Source: an uncultured Fodinibius sp. (GTDB taxonomy: Bacteria; Bacteroidota; Rhodothermia; Balneolales; Balneolaceae). From it: a stretch of 64,000 nt of DNA. The stretch spans positions 744,001 to 808,000 of the forward strand of contig CAJXMW010000001.1 in assembly GCA_913056235.1 (NCBI GenBank), written 5' to 3'. The translations under genes were made by a program, and so were the position numbers. The notes under the pieces are model-generated. The model did no database searches and was not told the origin of the DNA. It saw only the letters and a program-made list of their open reading frames with translations. Each line of letters opens with the position of its first letter. The stretch's first letter is position 1. Positions 27,042 to 33,539 of the stretch are shown here, in pieces.

Positions 27042-27323
27042 TTATTCATCCTGGTTAAATAAATAGGCTAATAAGGCAACAATACCTCCGGTAAGAAGTG
27101 CACTTTTCAGTCCATTTATGAATTTTTGTTTTTGTTGTTCCCCCTCAACTGCATTTAATCTTGTTCTTAGCTGGACCATTGTAGCTAGAGCAAAATCATT
27201 CGGCTGGGCTGTCCCTCGTTCCCATTTAAGAACAGCTTGTGCGGTAACGCCAAAATAGCGACCAAATTTGGCTAAACTCCACCCTAATCGTTCTCGTAAT
27301 TGGTTGATTTCTTGTGGTTCCAT
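27042..27323 (-). CDS. XRE-like HTH protein with membrane tail
   Basis: 93 residues. The N-terminal XRE-type helix-turn-helix (LRERLGWSLAKFGRYFGVTA, then VLKWERGTAQPNDFAL) is clear. The C-terminus ends in a single hydrophobic helix (SALLTGGIVALLAYLF), so this is a tail-anchored DNA-binding protein. It is divergent from the AbiEi-like gene at 27512, and the gap between them is full of symmetric repeats. It probably regulates itself and perhaps the neighbour. Confidence 0.75.
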   Translation of the reverse strand: MEPQEINQLRERLGWSLAKFGRYFGVTAQAVLKWERGTAQPNDFALATMVQLRTRLNAVEGEQQKQKFINGLKSALLTGGIVALLAYLFNQDE

Positions 27324-27360
27324 ATAGATAGAACATACGAAAAATTCCGATAAAAATCAT

Positions 27361-27432
27361 CTTAGTTATTAACTAAGTTAATAAAATAACCTAAATTAGG
27401 CCTAATTAGGCTAATTAGGGTGAGAAATTAGG
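27361..27432. promoter_or_regulatory. dense operator array in divergent promoter
   Basis: A perfect palindrome CTTAGTTA-T-TAACTAAG (27361-27377) is followed by four AATTAGG copies beginning at 27394, 27404, 27413 and 27426, about one helical turn apart; CCTAATTAGG at 27401-27410 is itself a perfect palindrome. It lies between the XRE-like gene (start 27323, minus) and the AbiEi-like gene (start 27512, plus), so it is probably bound by the XRE-like or the AbiEi-like protein. Confidence 0.6.
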
Positions 27433-27511
27433 TGTTAAGAATTGATTCCAGTAGTTTTGATATAGATAAAAACGCATATACTTATATATAAATGTATGCT
27501 AAATTATAATT

Positions 27512-28129
27512 ATGTCTGTATCCAACGAAAAGATAAAGGAAACGCTTGCCGTGTTTGAAAATCACGGTGGAATTATGCGTACTACCGAGGCACTTGAAGA
27601 AGGCATTCACAGTCGAATTCTTTATTGGATGCGTGATCATGGATATCTGGAAAAGCTTGAACGGGGAGTATATAAAGCTAGTTCTGTTGAGCCGCTGTCC
27701 AATCCGGATCTGGCAATTATTGGTACGAAAATTCCGGCGGCCAGGATATGCCTGATTTCAGCACTGCACTTTCATAATATGACAACACAACTTCCGCATA
27801 GAATTCATATAGCTCTTTCTAGGACTAGGCGAAATCCCAAGCTAGATCATCCTCCAATTAAAGTTCACAGGTTTTCTGGAGATAGCCTTACTGAAGGCGT
27901 AGAAATCCATGAGATAGATGGTGTAGATATTCAGGTATATAACCCGGCTAAGACTATCGCTGATTGTTTTAAATTTCGGAATAAGATTGGTCTTGATGTA
28001 GCGATAGAAGCCCTAAAAGATGGTATAAGAGATAATAAAGCTTCATTTAATGAGATTGATAAATTTGCTAAGATATGTAGAGTACAAAATGTGATTCGAC
28101 CCTATGCAGAAACAATAGCACATAGTTGA
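27512..28129 (+). CDS. AbiEi-like antitoxin/regulator (apparently orphan)
   Basis: 205 residues. The N-terminal winged helix (AVFENHGGIMRTTEALEEGI, WMRDHGYLEKLERGVYK) and the following ARICLISALHFHNMTTQLPH match the AbiEi antitoxin family. The C-terminal part has VYNPAKTIADCFKFRNKIGL, also typical. Normally a nucleotidyltransferase toxin follows directly; here a second AbiEi-like gene follows after 187 bp instead, so this copy has no toxin of its own. It may have become a regulator of the divergent XRE-like gene or of the AbiE pair. Confidence 0.75.
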   Translation: MSVSNEKIKETLAVFENHGGIMRTTEALEEGIHSRILYWMRDHGYLEKLERGVYKASSVEPLSNPDLAIIGTKIPAARICLISALHFHNMTTQLPHRIHIALSRTRRNPKLDHPPIKVHRFSGDSLTEGVEIHEIDGVDIQVYNPAKTIADCFKFRNKIGLDVAIEALKDGIRDNKASFNEIDKFAKICRVQNVIRPYAETIAHS

Positions 28130-28223
28130 ATTCCAAATTCTCTTGTTCATTTTTTATTACTGTTCACGTTTCGTGAACAAGAGAAATTTATGAACATAAA
28201 GCTAATTTAGTTTAAAAAATTTA

Positions 28224-28317
28224 ATATTTGTCTATATTTTGTTGACAAATATAGTATTTTTTAAACCATTGCTAGTTTAAATATATTTAAATATGTCAAT
28301 AAAACATTGACAAATAT
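28224..28317. promoter_or_regulatory. operator repeats before AbiE operon
   Basis: ATATTTGTC (28224-28232) and GACAAATAT (28244-28252) form a 9-bp inverted repeat. GACAAATAT recurs at 28309-28317, touching the start codon. TGTCAAT...ATTGACA (28294-28300 and 28306-28312) makes another inverted repeat. AbiEi antitoxins are known to bind inverted repeats in their own promoter, so these are likely autoregulatory sites. The 28242-28247 TTGACA could also serve as a -35 element. Confidence 0.6.
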
Positions 28318-29081
28318 TGAAAAAAATAAACCAAATATTACAAAAGTGGCCTCAAGGCACTGTTATAACCACTAACTGGTTAAAGAGACAGGACGTATCT
28401 CGGCAATCAGTTGATAACTATAAAAACAGTGGATGGTTAGAGCGGATAGGCCAAGGAGCATATAAAAGAAAAGGCGATGAAATATCGTGGCCAGGGGCCC
28501 TGTATGCCTTGCAGGAGCTAGAAGAACTCCCTATACATGTTGGGGGTAAAACAGCATTAGAGTTGCAGGGGTACGGTCATTATATCAAAATGGCTGATCG
28601 TGACAAGGTGATATTATGGAAAACACCTGAACTATGGCTCCCGTCATGGTTTAAGAGTTATGGTAAGTGGAAGAGCCAATTAGATATACGGTCTGTTACT
28701 CTTTTTTCGAACGAAGTAAATGCGCTTTCAGATGCAACAGTTCGAGAGGTCGAAGTCCGAATATCATCTGCTGAACGAGCGATACTGGAATATCTTTATG
28801 ATGTGCCGAAGAAGGAAGGCTTTGATGAGGCTAATTACATCATGGAGGGGCTTGGATCATTACGCCCAAATGTGCTACAGGATTTACTCGAAGCGTGTAA
28901 TTCGGTACGAGTAAAAAGACTATTTATGTATATAGCCGAGCATCATCAACATAGTTGGTTCAAGAGAATAGATTCTACAAAAATAGATTTTGGAAAAGGT
29001 AAAAGGGAAATATTGAAAGGCGGTAAGCTAAATAAAAAATATAAAATAGTAGTACCGGAGTTATCCAGGGAGGACCAATGA
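28317..29081 (+). CDS. abiEi: AbiEi-type antitoxin, type IV TA system
   Basis: 254 residues. The start is TTG at 28317; the upstream in-frame ATG is cut off by a stop and no other ATG lies early in the frame. The N-terminal winged helix (WPQGTVITTNWLKRQDVSRQ, GWLERIGQGAYKR) and the GGKTALELQGYGHYI segment are typical of the AbiEi family. It should repress its own promoter and counteract the AbiEii nucleotidyltransferase, whose ATG overlaps its stop by 4 bp (29078). The pair is the classic AbiE layout, antitoxin first. Confidence 0.85.
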   Translation: MKKINQILQKWPQGTVITTNWLKRQDVSRQSVDNYKNSGWLERIGQGAYKRKGDEISWPGALYALQELEELPIHVGGKTALELQGYGHYIKMADRDKVILWKTPELWLPSWFKSYGKWKSQLDIRSVTLFSNEVNALSDATVREVEVRISSAERAILEYLYDVPKKEGFDEANYIMEGLGSLRPNVLQDLLEACNSVRVKRLFMYIAEHHQHSWFKRIDSTKIDFGKGKREILKGGKLNKKYKIVVPELSREDQ

Positions 29082-29992
29082 TAGATCGATATAGGAATCA
29101 AGTACGGCTATTGCTTAAAGTTCTGCCTATTGTAGCAGAAGTTAAAGAATTTGCTCTCAAAGGTGGAACTGCTATTAATTTCTTCTGGCGCGATTTTCCG
29201 CGACTATCTGTTGATATTGATCTAACCTACATTCCAATTAAAAATAGGGAAGAATCATTAAGCGAAATTAGAAAGGGAGTAGAGCACATTGCAGAAGCTG
29301 TTTCATTAAGGATCCCCGGTTCAAGCGTTACTACGCAAAAAAGTGGTGGAACACTGAGTAAGCTTCTCATTAGAAGCGATGCCTCCCAAGTAAAATTGGA
29401 AGTAAACACGGTGTTGCGAGGGAGATTATTTGGATCTGTTGAGAAAGAGCTAGTAGCTACCGTTCAGAATGAATTTGAAATGTATGCGGCTATTCCTACC
29501 CTATCGATGGAGGATCTTTACGGCGGGAAGATTTGTGCAGCACTTGATCGCCAACATCCCCGGGACCTGTTTGATGTGAAGCTATTGCTTGAAAATGAGG
29601 GATTAACTGGGCAAATAGTGACGGCGTTTTTGGGATACTTGGTTGGCCATTCTCGACCCTTGTATGAATTGTTAAATCCTAACCAGGTGGATATTGAAGA
29701 TATCTATAAAACTGAGTTTGAAGGAATGACCAATGCCCCTGTTCCTTTAAATGATTTAGTAGAAGTTCAGGAAAAGTTGCCAAAATTGCTTTTAGATAGA
29801 TTGACCGACAAGCAGAAAGAGTTCCTTTTAAGTTTTCAGCAAGCAGAACCGAAATGGGAGCTATTTTCAGTTGGTCACTTGAGGGAATTGCCGGGAGTAC
29901 AGTGGAAAATCATAAATCTCAAGAAAATGGATAAACAAAAACATCAAGAGATGGGCAAGAAGCTTGAAAAGGTGCTCTTAAAAATTCAGTAA
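29078..29992 (+). CDS. abiEii: AbiEii nucleotidyltransferase toxin
   Basis: 304 residues. The nucleotidyltransferase core is intact: FALKGGTAINFFW (Gly29-Gly30) and RLSVDIDLTYI with the metal-binding pair Asp46 and Asp48. The downstream MEDLYGGKICAALDRQHPRD and DLFDVKLLL match the AbiEii/AbiGii family. Homologues transfer nucleotides to tRNA acceptor ends and arrest growth until countered by AbiEi. It overlaps the antitoxin gene by 4 bp and is the last gene of the island; a hairpin terminator (30124-30166) follows after 130 bp. Confidence 0.9.
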   Translation: MIDRYRNQVRLLLKVLPIVAEVKEFALKGGTAINFFWRDFPRLSVDIDLTYIPIKNREESLSEIRKGVEHIAEAVSLRIPGSSVTTQKSGGTLSKLLIRSDASQVKLEVNTVLRGRLFGSVEKELVATVQNEFEMYAAIPTLSMEDLYGGKICAALDRQHPRDLFDVKLLLENEGLTGQIVTAFLGYLVGHSRPLYELLNPNQVDIEDIYKTEFEGMTNAPVPLNDLVEVQEKLPKLLLDRLTDKQKEFLLSFQQAEPKWELFSVGHLRELPGVQWKIINLKKMDKQKHQEMGKKLEKVLLKIQ

Positions 29993-30120
29993 AAAGAGAA
30001 ATGTAAAGCCTAAGATATTTTCCCAAGAGCATACTTCACCCAAGTTAGAGAGATTATCTTAATGATGGGTCTGGAAACTGCGAGAATTGTAGGATTGAAT
30101 TTTGACGTAAAATCGCCTTA

Positions 30121-30166
30121 GCACCCCTCGAGTTGTTACCCCGATGTTACCCCGAGAGGGGTTTTT
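30121..30166 (+). promoter_or_regulatory. right arm-type repeats, also a terminator
   Basis: GTTACCCCG at 30135-30143 and 30146-30154, same spacing, orientation and leading GCACC as at the left end. The repeats sit in the loop of a hairpin: CCCCTC (30124-30129) pairs with GAGGGG (30156-30161), followed by five T residues, so the region can also end the AbiE transcript. Confidence 0.65.
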
Positions 30167-30195
30167 AAAGAAATTTTGAATTTTTTTAATCCAAT

Positions 30196-30230
30196 AAAAA
30201 AACCCCTAACTCTTTGAAAGCTAGGGGTTT
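30196..30230 (-). terminator. island-borne terminator of tRNA-Asp
   Basis: Arms AAACCCCTA (30200-30208) and TAGGGGTTT (30222-30230), followed on the minus strand by a T run. It lies inside the island, directly behind the rebuilt tRNA gene, and replaces the chromosomal terminator now at 4302-4337. The loops are nearly the same (CTCTTTGAAAG here, CCCTTTGCGAGC there), while the stems differ by paired changes. Confidence 0.85.
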
Positions 30231-30235
30231 ATGAT

Positions 30236-30280
30236 GAGCGATCCGGACGAGACTCGAACTCGCGACCTCCTGCGTGACAG
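30236..30280. repeat. attR, 45-bp repeat inside tRNA-Asp
   Basis: Identical to attL at 4341-4385. It runs from just outside the tRNA 3' end to base 32 of the anticodon loop, the usual crossover zone for integrases using tRNA genes. Confidence 0.95.
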
Positions 30281-30312
30281 GCAGGCGTTCTAACCAACTG
30301 AACTACCGGACC
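30239..30312 (-). tRNA. tRNA-Asp (anticodon GTC)
   Basis: Complete cloverleaf on the minus strand. The acceptor GGTCCGG pairs with CCGGATC (one G-U), the D arm is GTTCAGTTGGTTAGAAC, and the anticodon stem CCTGC/GCAGG carries loop CTGTCAC with anticodon GTC (30276-30278). The T arm contains GAGTTCGAGTCTC. The discriminator base is G, as expected for Asp; CCA is not encoded. Its 3' half is supplied by the integrated element, which keeps the gene whole. Confidence 0.97.
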
Positions 30313-30436
30313 AAACAGAGCTCCAAATATAACGACCTTTTCCATCACATGTCAAGGGATATTTCATTCAATTTCTCTTCTTTGATTAGACCATGGATTT
30401 TAGTTACAATGGGAAAAACTCAAATCAATTATATCC

Positions 30437-30829
30437 ATGTATCAGCCCACATTTGTAGAAGTATCGCACGATGTAAGCGTGGAGGTTAAACCCATTTACC
30501 TCGAGGATGAATCCAGTCCTGTAGTCAATAAGCACGTATTTGCCTATTTCATTACCATTCGCAACATGGGAGAGCAGTCTGTAAAACTGCTGAAACGCCA
30601 TTGGGAGATCAAGGATTCTGCGGGCGAAGATTATGAGGTTGATGGAGAGGGAGTAATTGGCATGCAGCCCACCATTGCGCCCAATGATGAGCATGAGTAT
30701 AACAGTTTTTGTGTGCTAAAATCGTACCGCGGTAGTATGCAGGGATACTACACCATGGAGCGTGAGGATGGAAAACTTATTAATGTGCGTATTCCAAAGT
30801 TCTTGTTGAGTTCGCACGTACTCAACTGA
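30437..30829 (+). CDS. apaG: ApaG protein
   Basis: 130 residues, normal ApaG length. It has the fibronectin-like core of the DUF525 family: FAYFITIRNMGEQSVKLLKR, HWEIKDSAGEDYEVDGEGV and YRGSMQGYYTMERE with the Gly-rich nucleotide-binding-like turn. The family is linked to Co/Mg tolerance and Ap4A metabolism, with the exact activity unsettled. It is the first chromosomal gene beyond the island and is transcribed alone. Confidence 0.93.
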   Translation: MYQPTFVEVSHDVSVEVKPIYLEDESSPVVNKHVFAYFITIRNMGEQSVKLLKRHWEIKDSAGEDYEVDGEGVIGMQPTIAPNDEHEYNSFCVLKSYRGSMQGYYTMEREDGKLINVRIPKFLLSSHVLN

Positions 30830-30831
30830 TA

Positions 30832-30870
30832 TAAAAAATGGAGGACCGTAAGTATCAGTTACGGCCCTCC
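30832..30870 (-). terminator. terminator of the glutathione peroxidase gene
   Basis: GGAGGACCGTAA (30840-30851) pairs with TTACGGCCCTCC (30859-30870), with one mismatch. On the minus strand it is followed by TTTTTT, so it serves the convergent peroxidase gene and may also stop apaG transcripts. Confidence 0.7.
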
Positions 30871-30909
30871 GTCGGGATGGTGATGGGATGTATTAGGGAT
30901 ACATCATAT

Positions 30910-31461
30910 CTAACTACTTAGTTCCTTTTCTATTGCCCTCGTTACTTCTTCACTTTGAGGGGTAGTGGCACTTCGGAAACGATGCTTCAGCTTTCCGTCT
31001 GTGCCAATTAAAAACTTTTCAAAATTCCATTTTATTGCCCCGGTAAAATCAGGATTTTCTGCTGTTGTGAGATGTTGGAAGAGGGGATGTTGATCTTCGC
31101 CCTTCACAGATACTTTCGAAAACATCGGAAAGTCCACATCATAGTTCACTTTACAAAACTGTTTAATTTCCTTGTCCGTTCCGGGTTCTTGCCCCCCAAA
31201 GTTGTTCGCTGGAAATCCAAGCACTACCAGTCCTTCATCCTTGTACTCTTCATAGAGTGCTTGCAGCCCTTCGTATTGCGGGGTATATCCGCATTCCGAA
31301 GCAGTATTCACAATTAGTAAAACTTTTCCCTTGTAGGTACTTAGGGATGTTTCTTTTCCGTTAATGTTTGTAGGTTTGAACTCGTACACGGTGTCAGCGG
31401 TTATATTAGCAGAAGCTAAACTCATGACTAAAAAAATTGTCAGTAGTTCGAGGGTTTTCAT
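30910..31461 (-). CDS. exported glutathione/thioredoxin peroxidase
   Basis: 183 residues. A signal peptide (TIFLVMSLASANITAD, to about residue 23) precedes a complete GPx fold: NTASECGYTPQYEGL with catalytic Cys57 (not selenocysteine), GFPANNFGGQEPG with Gln91, and IKWNFEKFLI with Trp145-Asn146. It reduces hydroperoxides, probably with thioredoxin-type donors, outside the cytoplasm. It is divergent from the barrel gene at 31497 and ends at its own hairpin. Confidence 0.92.
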   Translation of the reverse strand: MKTLELLTIFLVMSLASANITADTVYEFKPTNINGKETSLSTYKGKVLLIVNTASECGYTPQYEGLQALYEEYKDEGLVVLGFPANNFGGQEPGTDKEIKQFCKVNYDVDFPMFSKVSVKGEDQHPLFQHLTTAENPDFTGAIKWNFEKFLIGTDGKLKHRFRSATTPQSEEVTRAIEKELSS

Positions 31462-31496
31462 AGATTAAGACTGCTCATTTTAAAAGATTACACCAT

Positions 31497-32291
31497 ATGA
31501 AATGTGATTCTGGTACAAAGCATTCCCCATTTCGAAAAAATATTTCACAAATAATACCCAGCGCCATATTGATCCTTCTATTGGTGTTCTCGGTATTTCC
31601 CGCTGTGCTTAAGGCCCAGATGTTTTCGGTGGGTAATCCGAGCGTACGCTTTAATACCCCTCAAACGGAATTTTACGCCGGCTTGGAATCACTGGATGTC
31701 AACTTCGAGGGCGGCAATGATGTTCCTCCGAACCAAGCTGGTGTCTTTGGTTTTAATGGACCTATAATACGGCTGGGTTATGAAAGTCCGTCTTTTGATA
31801 TTTTTTTTGGATCCGGGGGCTCCATTACTGGTATTGAATCGGCTTCGTATTTTGATGTCGGGGGCAACATAGATTTTGGATTACCGATCTACCGGAGCAA
31901 AAAGTTTAGTTTTGAAGTGCCCGTTCGGGTTGCTTCAAGATACACGAATATCACTAGCGATCGTTCGTTGTCGGTACCAGGGGTCAACCGCTTTCGGTTT
32001 GGGACCCTCACTGGCGGGGCCGGTGCACGCATTGCAAGCCGTCCGTTCCAAAACATCCGCTTTCGGGCTGGGGCCGTTCCCACTTATGGGTTTGCCTTTG
32101 CTTCAGGGGGATTTTTTGGTGGATCCATGGGATCGGTAACTGCTTTTGGCCGACTTTATTTTGACCGTCTCTTTGATGATGTTGGGATCTCGCTTGGTTA
32201 CAAGTACGATTTACGCAATTACGATGTAGATGAAGATGTGTACGACTATAAGATGATCGGTCACAGTCTGGAATTGGGAATTACATTTTAA
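31497..32291 (+). CDS. predicted outer-membrane beta-barrel protein
   Basis: 264 residues. A hydrophobic signal segment (AILILLLVFSVFPAVLKAQ, about 22-41) is followed by alternating polar and aromatic strands and many Gly turns (DIFFGSGGSITGIES, FRFGTLTGGAGARIAS). It ends in Phe after a strand (HSLELGITF), the usual C-terminal signal of outer-membrane barrels. Function unknown. A second ATG is not needed because the basic N-terminal tail fits a long signal peptide. Confidence 0.65.
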   Translation: MKCDSGTKHSPFRKNISQIIPSAILILLLVFSVFPAVLKAQMFSVGNPSVRFNTPQTEFYAGLESLDVNFEGGNDVPPNQAGVFGFNGPIIRLGYESPSFDIFFGSGGSITGIESASYFDVGGNIDFGLPIYRSKKFSFEVPVRVASRYTNITSDRSLSVPGVNRFRFGTLTGGAGARIASRPFQNIRFRAGAVPTYGFAFASGGFFGGSMGSVTAFGRLYFDRLFDDVGISLGYKYDLRNYDVDEDVYDYKMIGHSLELGITF

Positions 32292-32295
32292 GCTG

Positions 32296-32601
32296 ATGAA
32301 AACCGAAAAGCTCCTTTTGGAACTCGAGCAGCTCGTTGAGCAGCTGGGCTATACCATCCGTAAAGAAAAGGGAACCTTCCGCGGTGACTCATGCGTGATG
32401 GAGGGCGACAAGCTGGTGGTTATGAACAAAAAGAAACCCGAGCAGCAACAAGTGGGACTGTTGGCACGCGTGCTCAAGGACAAGGAGTTGCAAGATATGT
32501 ACATCAAGCCGGTGATACGTAAAGAGCTTGAGGATCTCTGGGAGCGGTTTGATAAGTTTAAGGAGAGCGAAATCGAAGAAATGGACATTGAACTGGAGTA
32601 A
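32296..32601 (+). CDS. conserved hypothetical protein
   Basis: 101 residues, no named family. The start is a helical segment (LLELEQLVEQLGYTIRKEKG), then a small beta part with GDSCVMEGDKLVVMNKKKPE, then a charged helix (YIKPVIRKELEDLWERF). No membrane segment. Its stop overlaps the next gene's ATG by one base, so it is coupled with the PhnP-like hydrolase. Confidence 0.75.
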   Translation: MKTEKLLLELEQLVEQLGYTIRKEKGTFRGDSCVMEGDKLVVMNKKKPEQQQVGLLARVLKDKELQDMYIKPVIRKELEDLWERFDKFKESEIEEMDIELE

Positions 32602-33362
32602 TGCGTTTAACTTTCTTGGGAACCGGTACTTCCATGGGCGTGCCCGTTGCAGGCGGATTCAATAAAGAGAATCTGGACGGGGATCCCCGCAACATTCGCT
32701 GGCGCTGTTCGGCTTGGTTACAAACCGAGGAGGCGTCTATCGTCATTGATACCGGACCTGAATTTCGCCTTCAGACCATCCGGTCGGGCCTTTCTGAAAT
32801 AGATCTCGTACTCATTACCCATGAGCATATGGATCATATTGCCGGCCTCGATGATCTGCGTCCTTTCTGCTACAAGCAGGAGAAGACGATACCTGTTTAT
32901 GGCAGTAAAAAATGCTTGCAGGCTATCCGCAGCCGATTTGATTATATGTTTGGTCCGGACCGGTATCCCGGTGCCACCTCTATTGACCTGCAGCAGATCA
33001 CCGAAAAGATGAACTTTCGTGATGTGAATATTACACCGCTACCCGCTATCCACGGCAAGGTGGATGTTCTTGGCTACCGGGTCAATGATGTGTCGTATCT
33101 TACGGATGTGAAAGCCATTCCCCATTCCACGAAAAAGCTTATTCGTGGATCCAAAGTGCTCGTACTCAGCGGCTTGCGCTGGAAGCCGGAGCATCCTACG
33201 CATCTGACAATTCCAGAGGCCGTGGAGATGGCTAACGAACTCGAGGTGCCCGAGACCTATCTCATCCATATGAACTCGTACGTCAATCACGAGGAGTCAA
33301 ATAAGCGATTGCCCGATCACGTGCGTCTGGCCTACGATCAGCTAACACTAACAGTTGATTAG
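32601..33362 (+). CDS. MBL-fold hydrolase, PhnP-like
   Basis: 253 residues. The metallo-beta-lactamase metal site THEHMDHIAGLD (His74, His76, Asp78, His79) is intact, with further His in AIHGKVDVLGYR and LIHMNSYVNHEE. The start LTFLGTGTSMGVPV and the NIRWRCSAWL segment are typical of the PhnP-like phosphodiesterase group that cleaves cyclic phosphate esters. The exact substrate is open. It is translationally coupled with the upstream small gene. Confidence 0.85.
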   Translation: MRLTFLGTGTSMGVPVAGGFNKENLDGDPRNIRWRCSAWLQTEEASIVIDTGPEFRLQTIRSGLSEIDLVLITHEHMDHIAGLDDLRPFCYKQEKTIPVYGSKKCLQAIRSRFDYMFGPDRYPGATSIDLQQITEKMNFRDVNITPLPAIHGKVDVLGYRVNDVSYLTDVKAIPHSTKKLIRGSKVLVLSGLRWKPEHPTHLTIPEAVEMANELEVPETYLIHMNSYVNHEESNKRLPDHVRLAYDQLTLTVD

Positions 33363-33365
33363 GGA

Positions 33366-33394
33366 CTCGATACAAAGCAGAGCTTTGTATCGAG
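33366..33394. terminator. strong hairpin between convergent genes
   Basis: CTCGATACAAAGC (33366-33378) and GCTTTGTATCGAG (33382-33394), perfect 13-bp arms with a 3-base loop, 4 bp after the hydrolase stop. No T run follows on the plus strand, so it may act as a weak terminator or protect the mRNA 3' end. Confidence 0.55.
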
Positions 33395-33485
33395 AAAAGA
33401 AAAAGGCTGCTTGAAGCGTCCACGAATTAAGCAAATGTGGTAGGATAAATCTGGTTGCGAGGTTCAGTTGTGTAGCCAGGATATC

Positions 33486-33525
33486 AGAAAAATCTAGTTA
33501 TAATGCTCCGCGTTATAACTAGATT
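33486..33525 (-). terminator. intrinsic terminator of the manC-like gene
   Basis: AATCTAGTTATAA (33491-33503) and TTATAACTAGATT (33513-33525), perfect 13-bp arms. On the minus strand the stem runs into TTTTT. It lies 15 bp after the guanylyltransferase stop. Confidence 0.85.
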
Positions 33526-33539
33526 TGTTGAATCATCTC

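Larger units (their letters stand above)
4341..30280. mobile_element. integrative defence island in tRNA-Asp
   Basis: Bounded by identical 45-bp direct repeats (4341-4385 and 30236-30280) equal to the tRNA-Asp 3' half up to the anticodon loop. A tyrosine integrase lies 174 bp inside the left end. The AlpA-like regulator and the two-gene primase/helicase module resemble P4 or PICI satellites. The remaining 20 kb is mostly defence genes: the sce7726/sce7725/RES operon, type III RM, Gabija and AbiE. The block is visibly richer in AT than both flanks. No relaxase, type IV secretion, capsid, portal or terminase gene is present. Confidence 0.93.

Noticed and set aside
4341-30280. CRISPR array, retron or prophage structural genes in the island
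   Set aside because: No regularly spaced repeats with unique spacers, no reverse transcriptase motif and no capsid, portal or terminase motif were seen.
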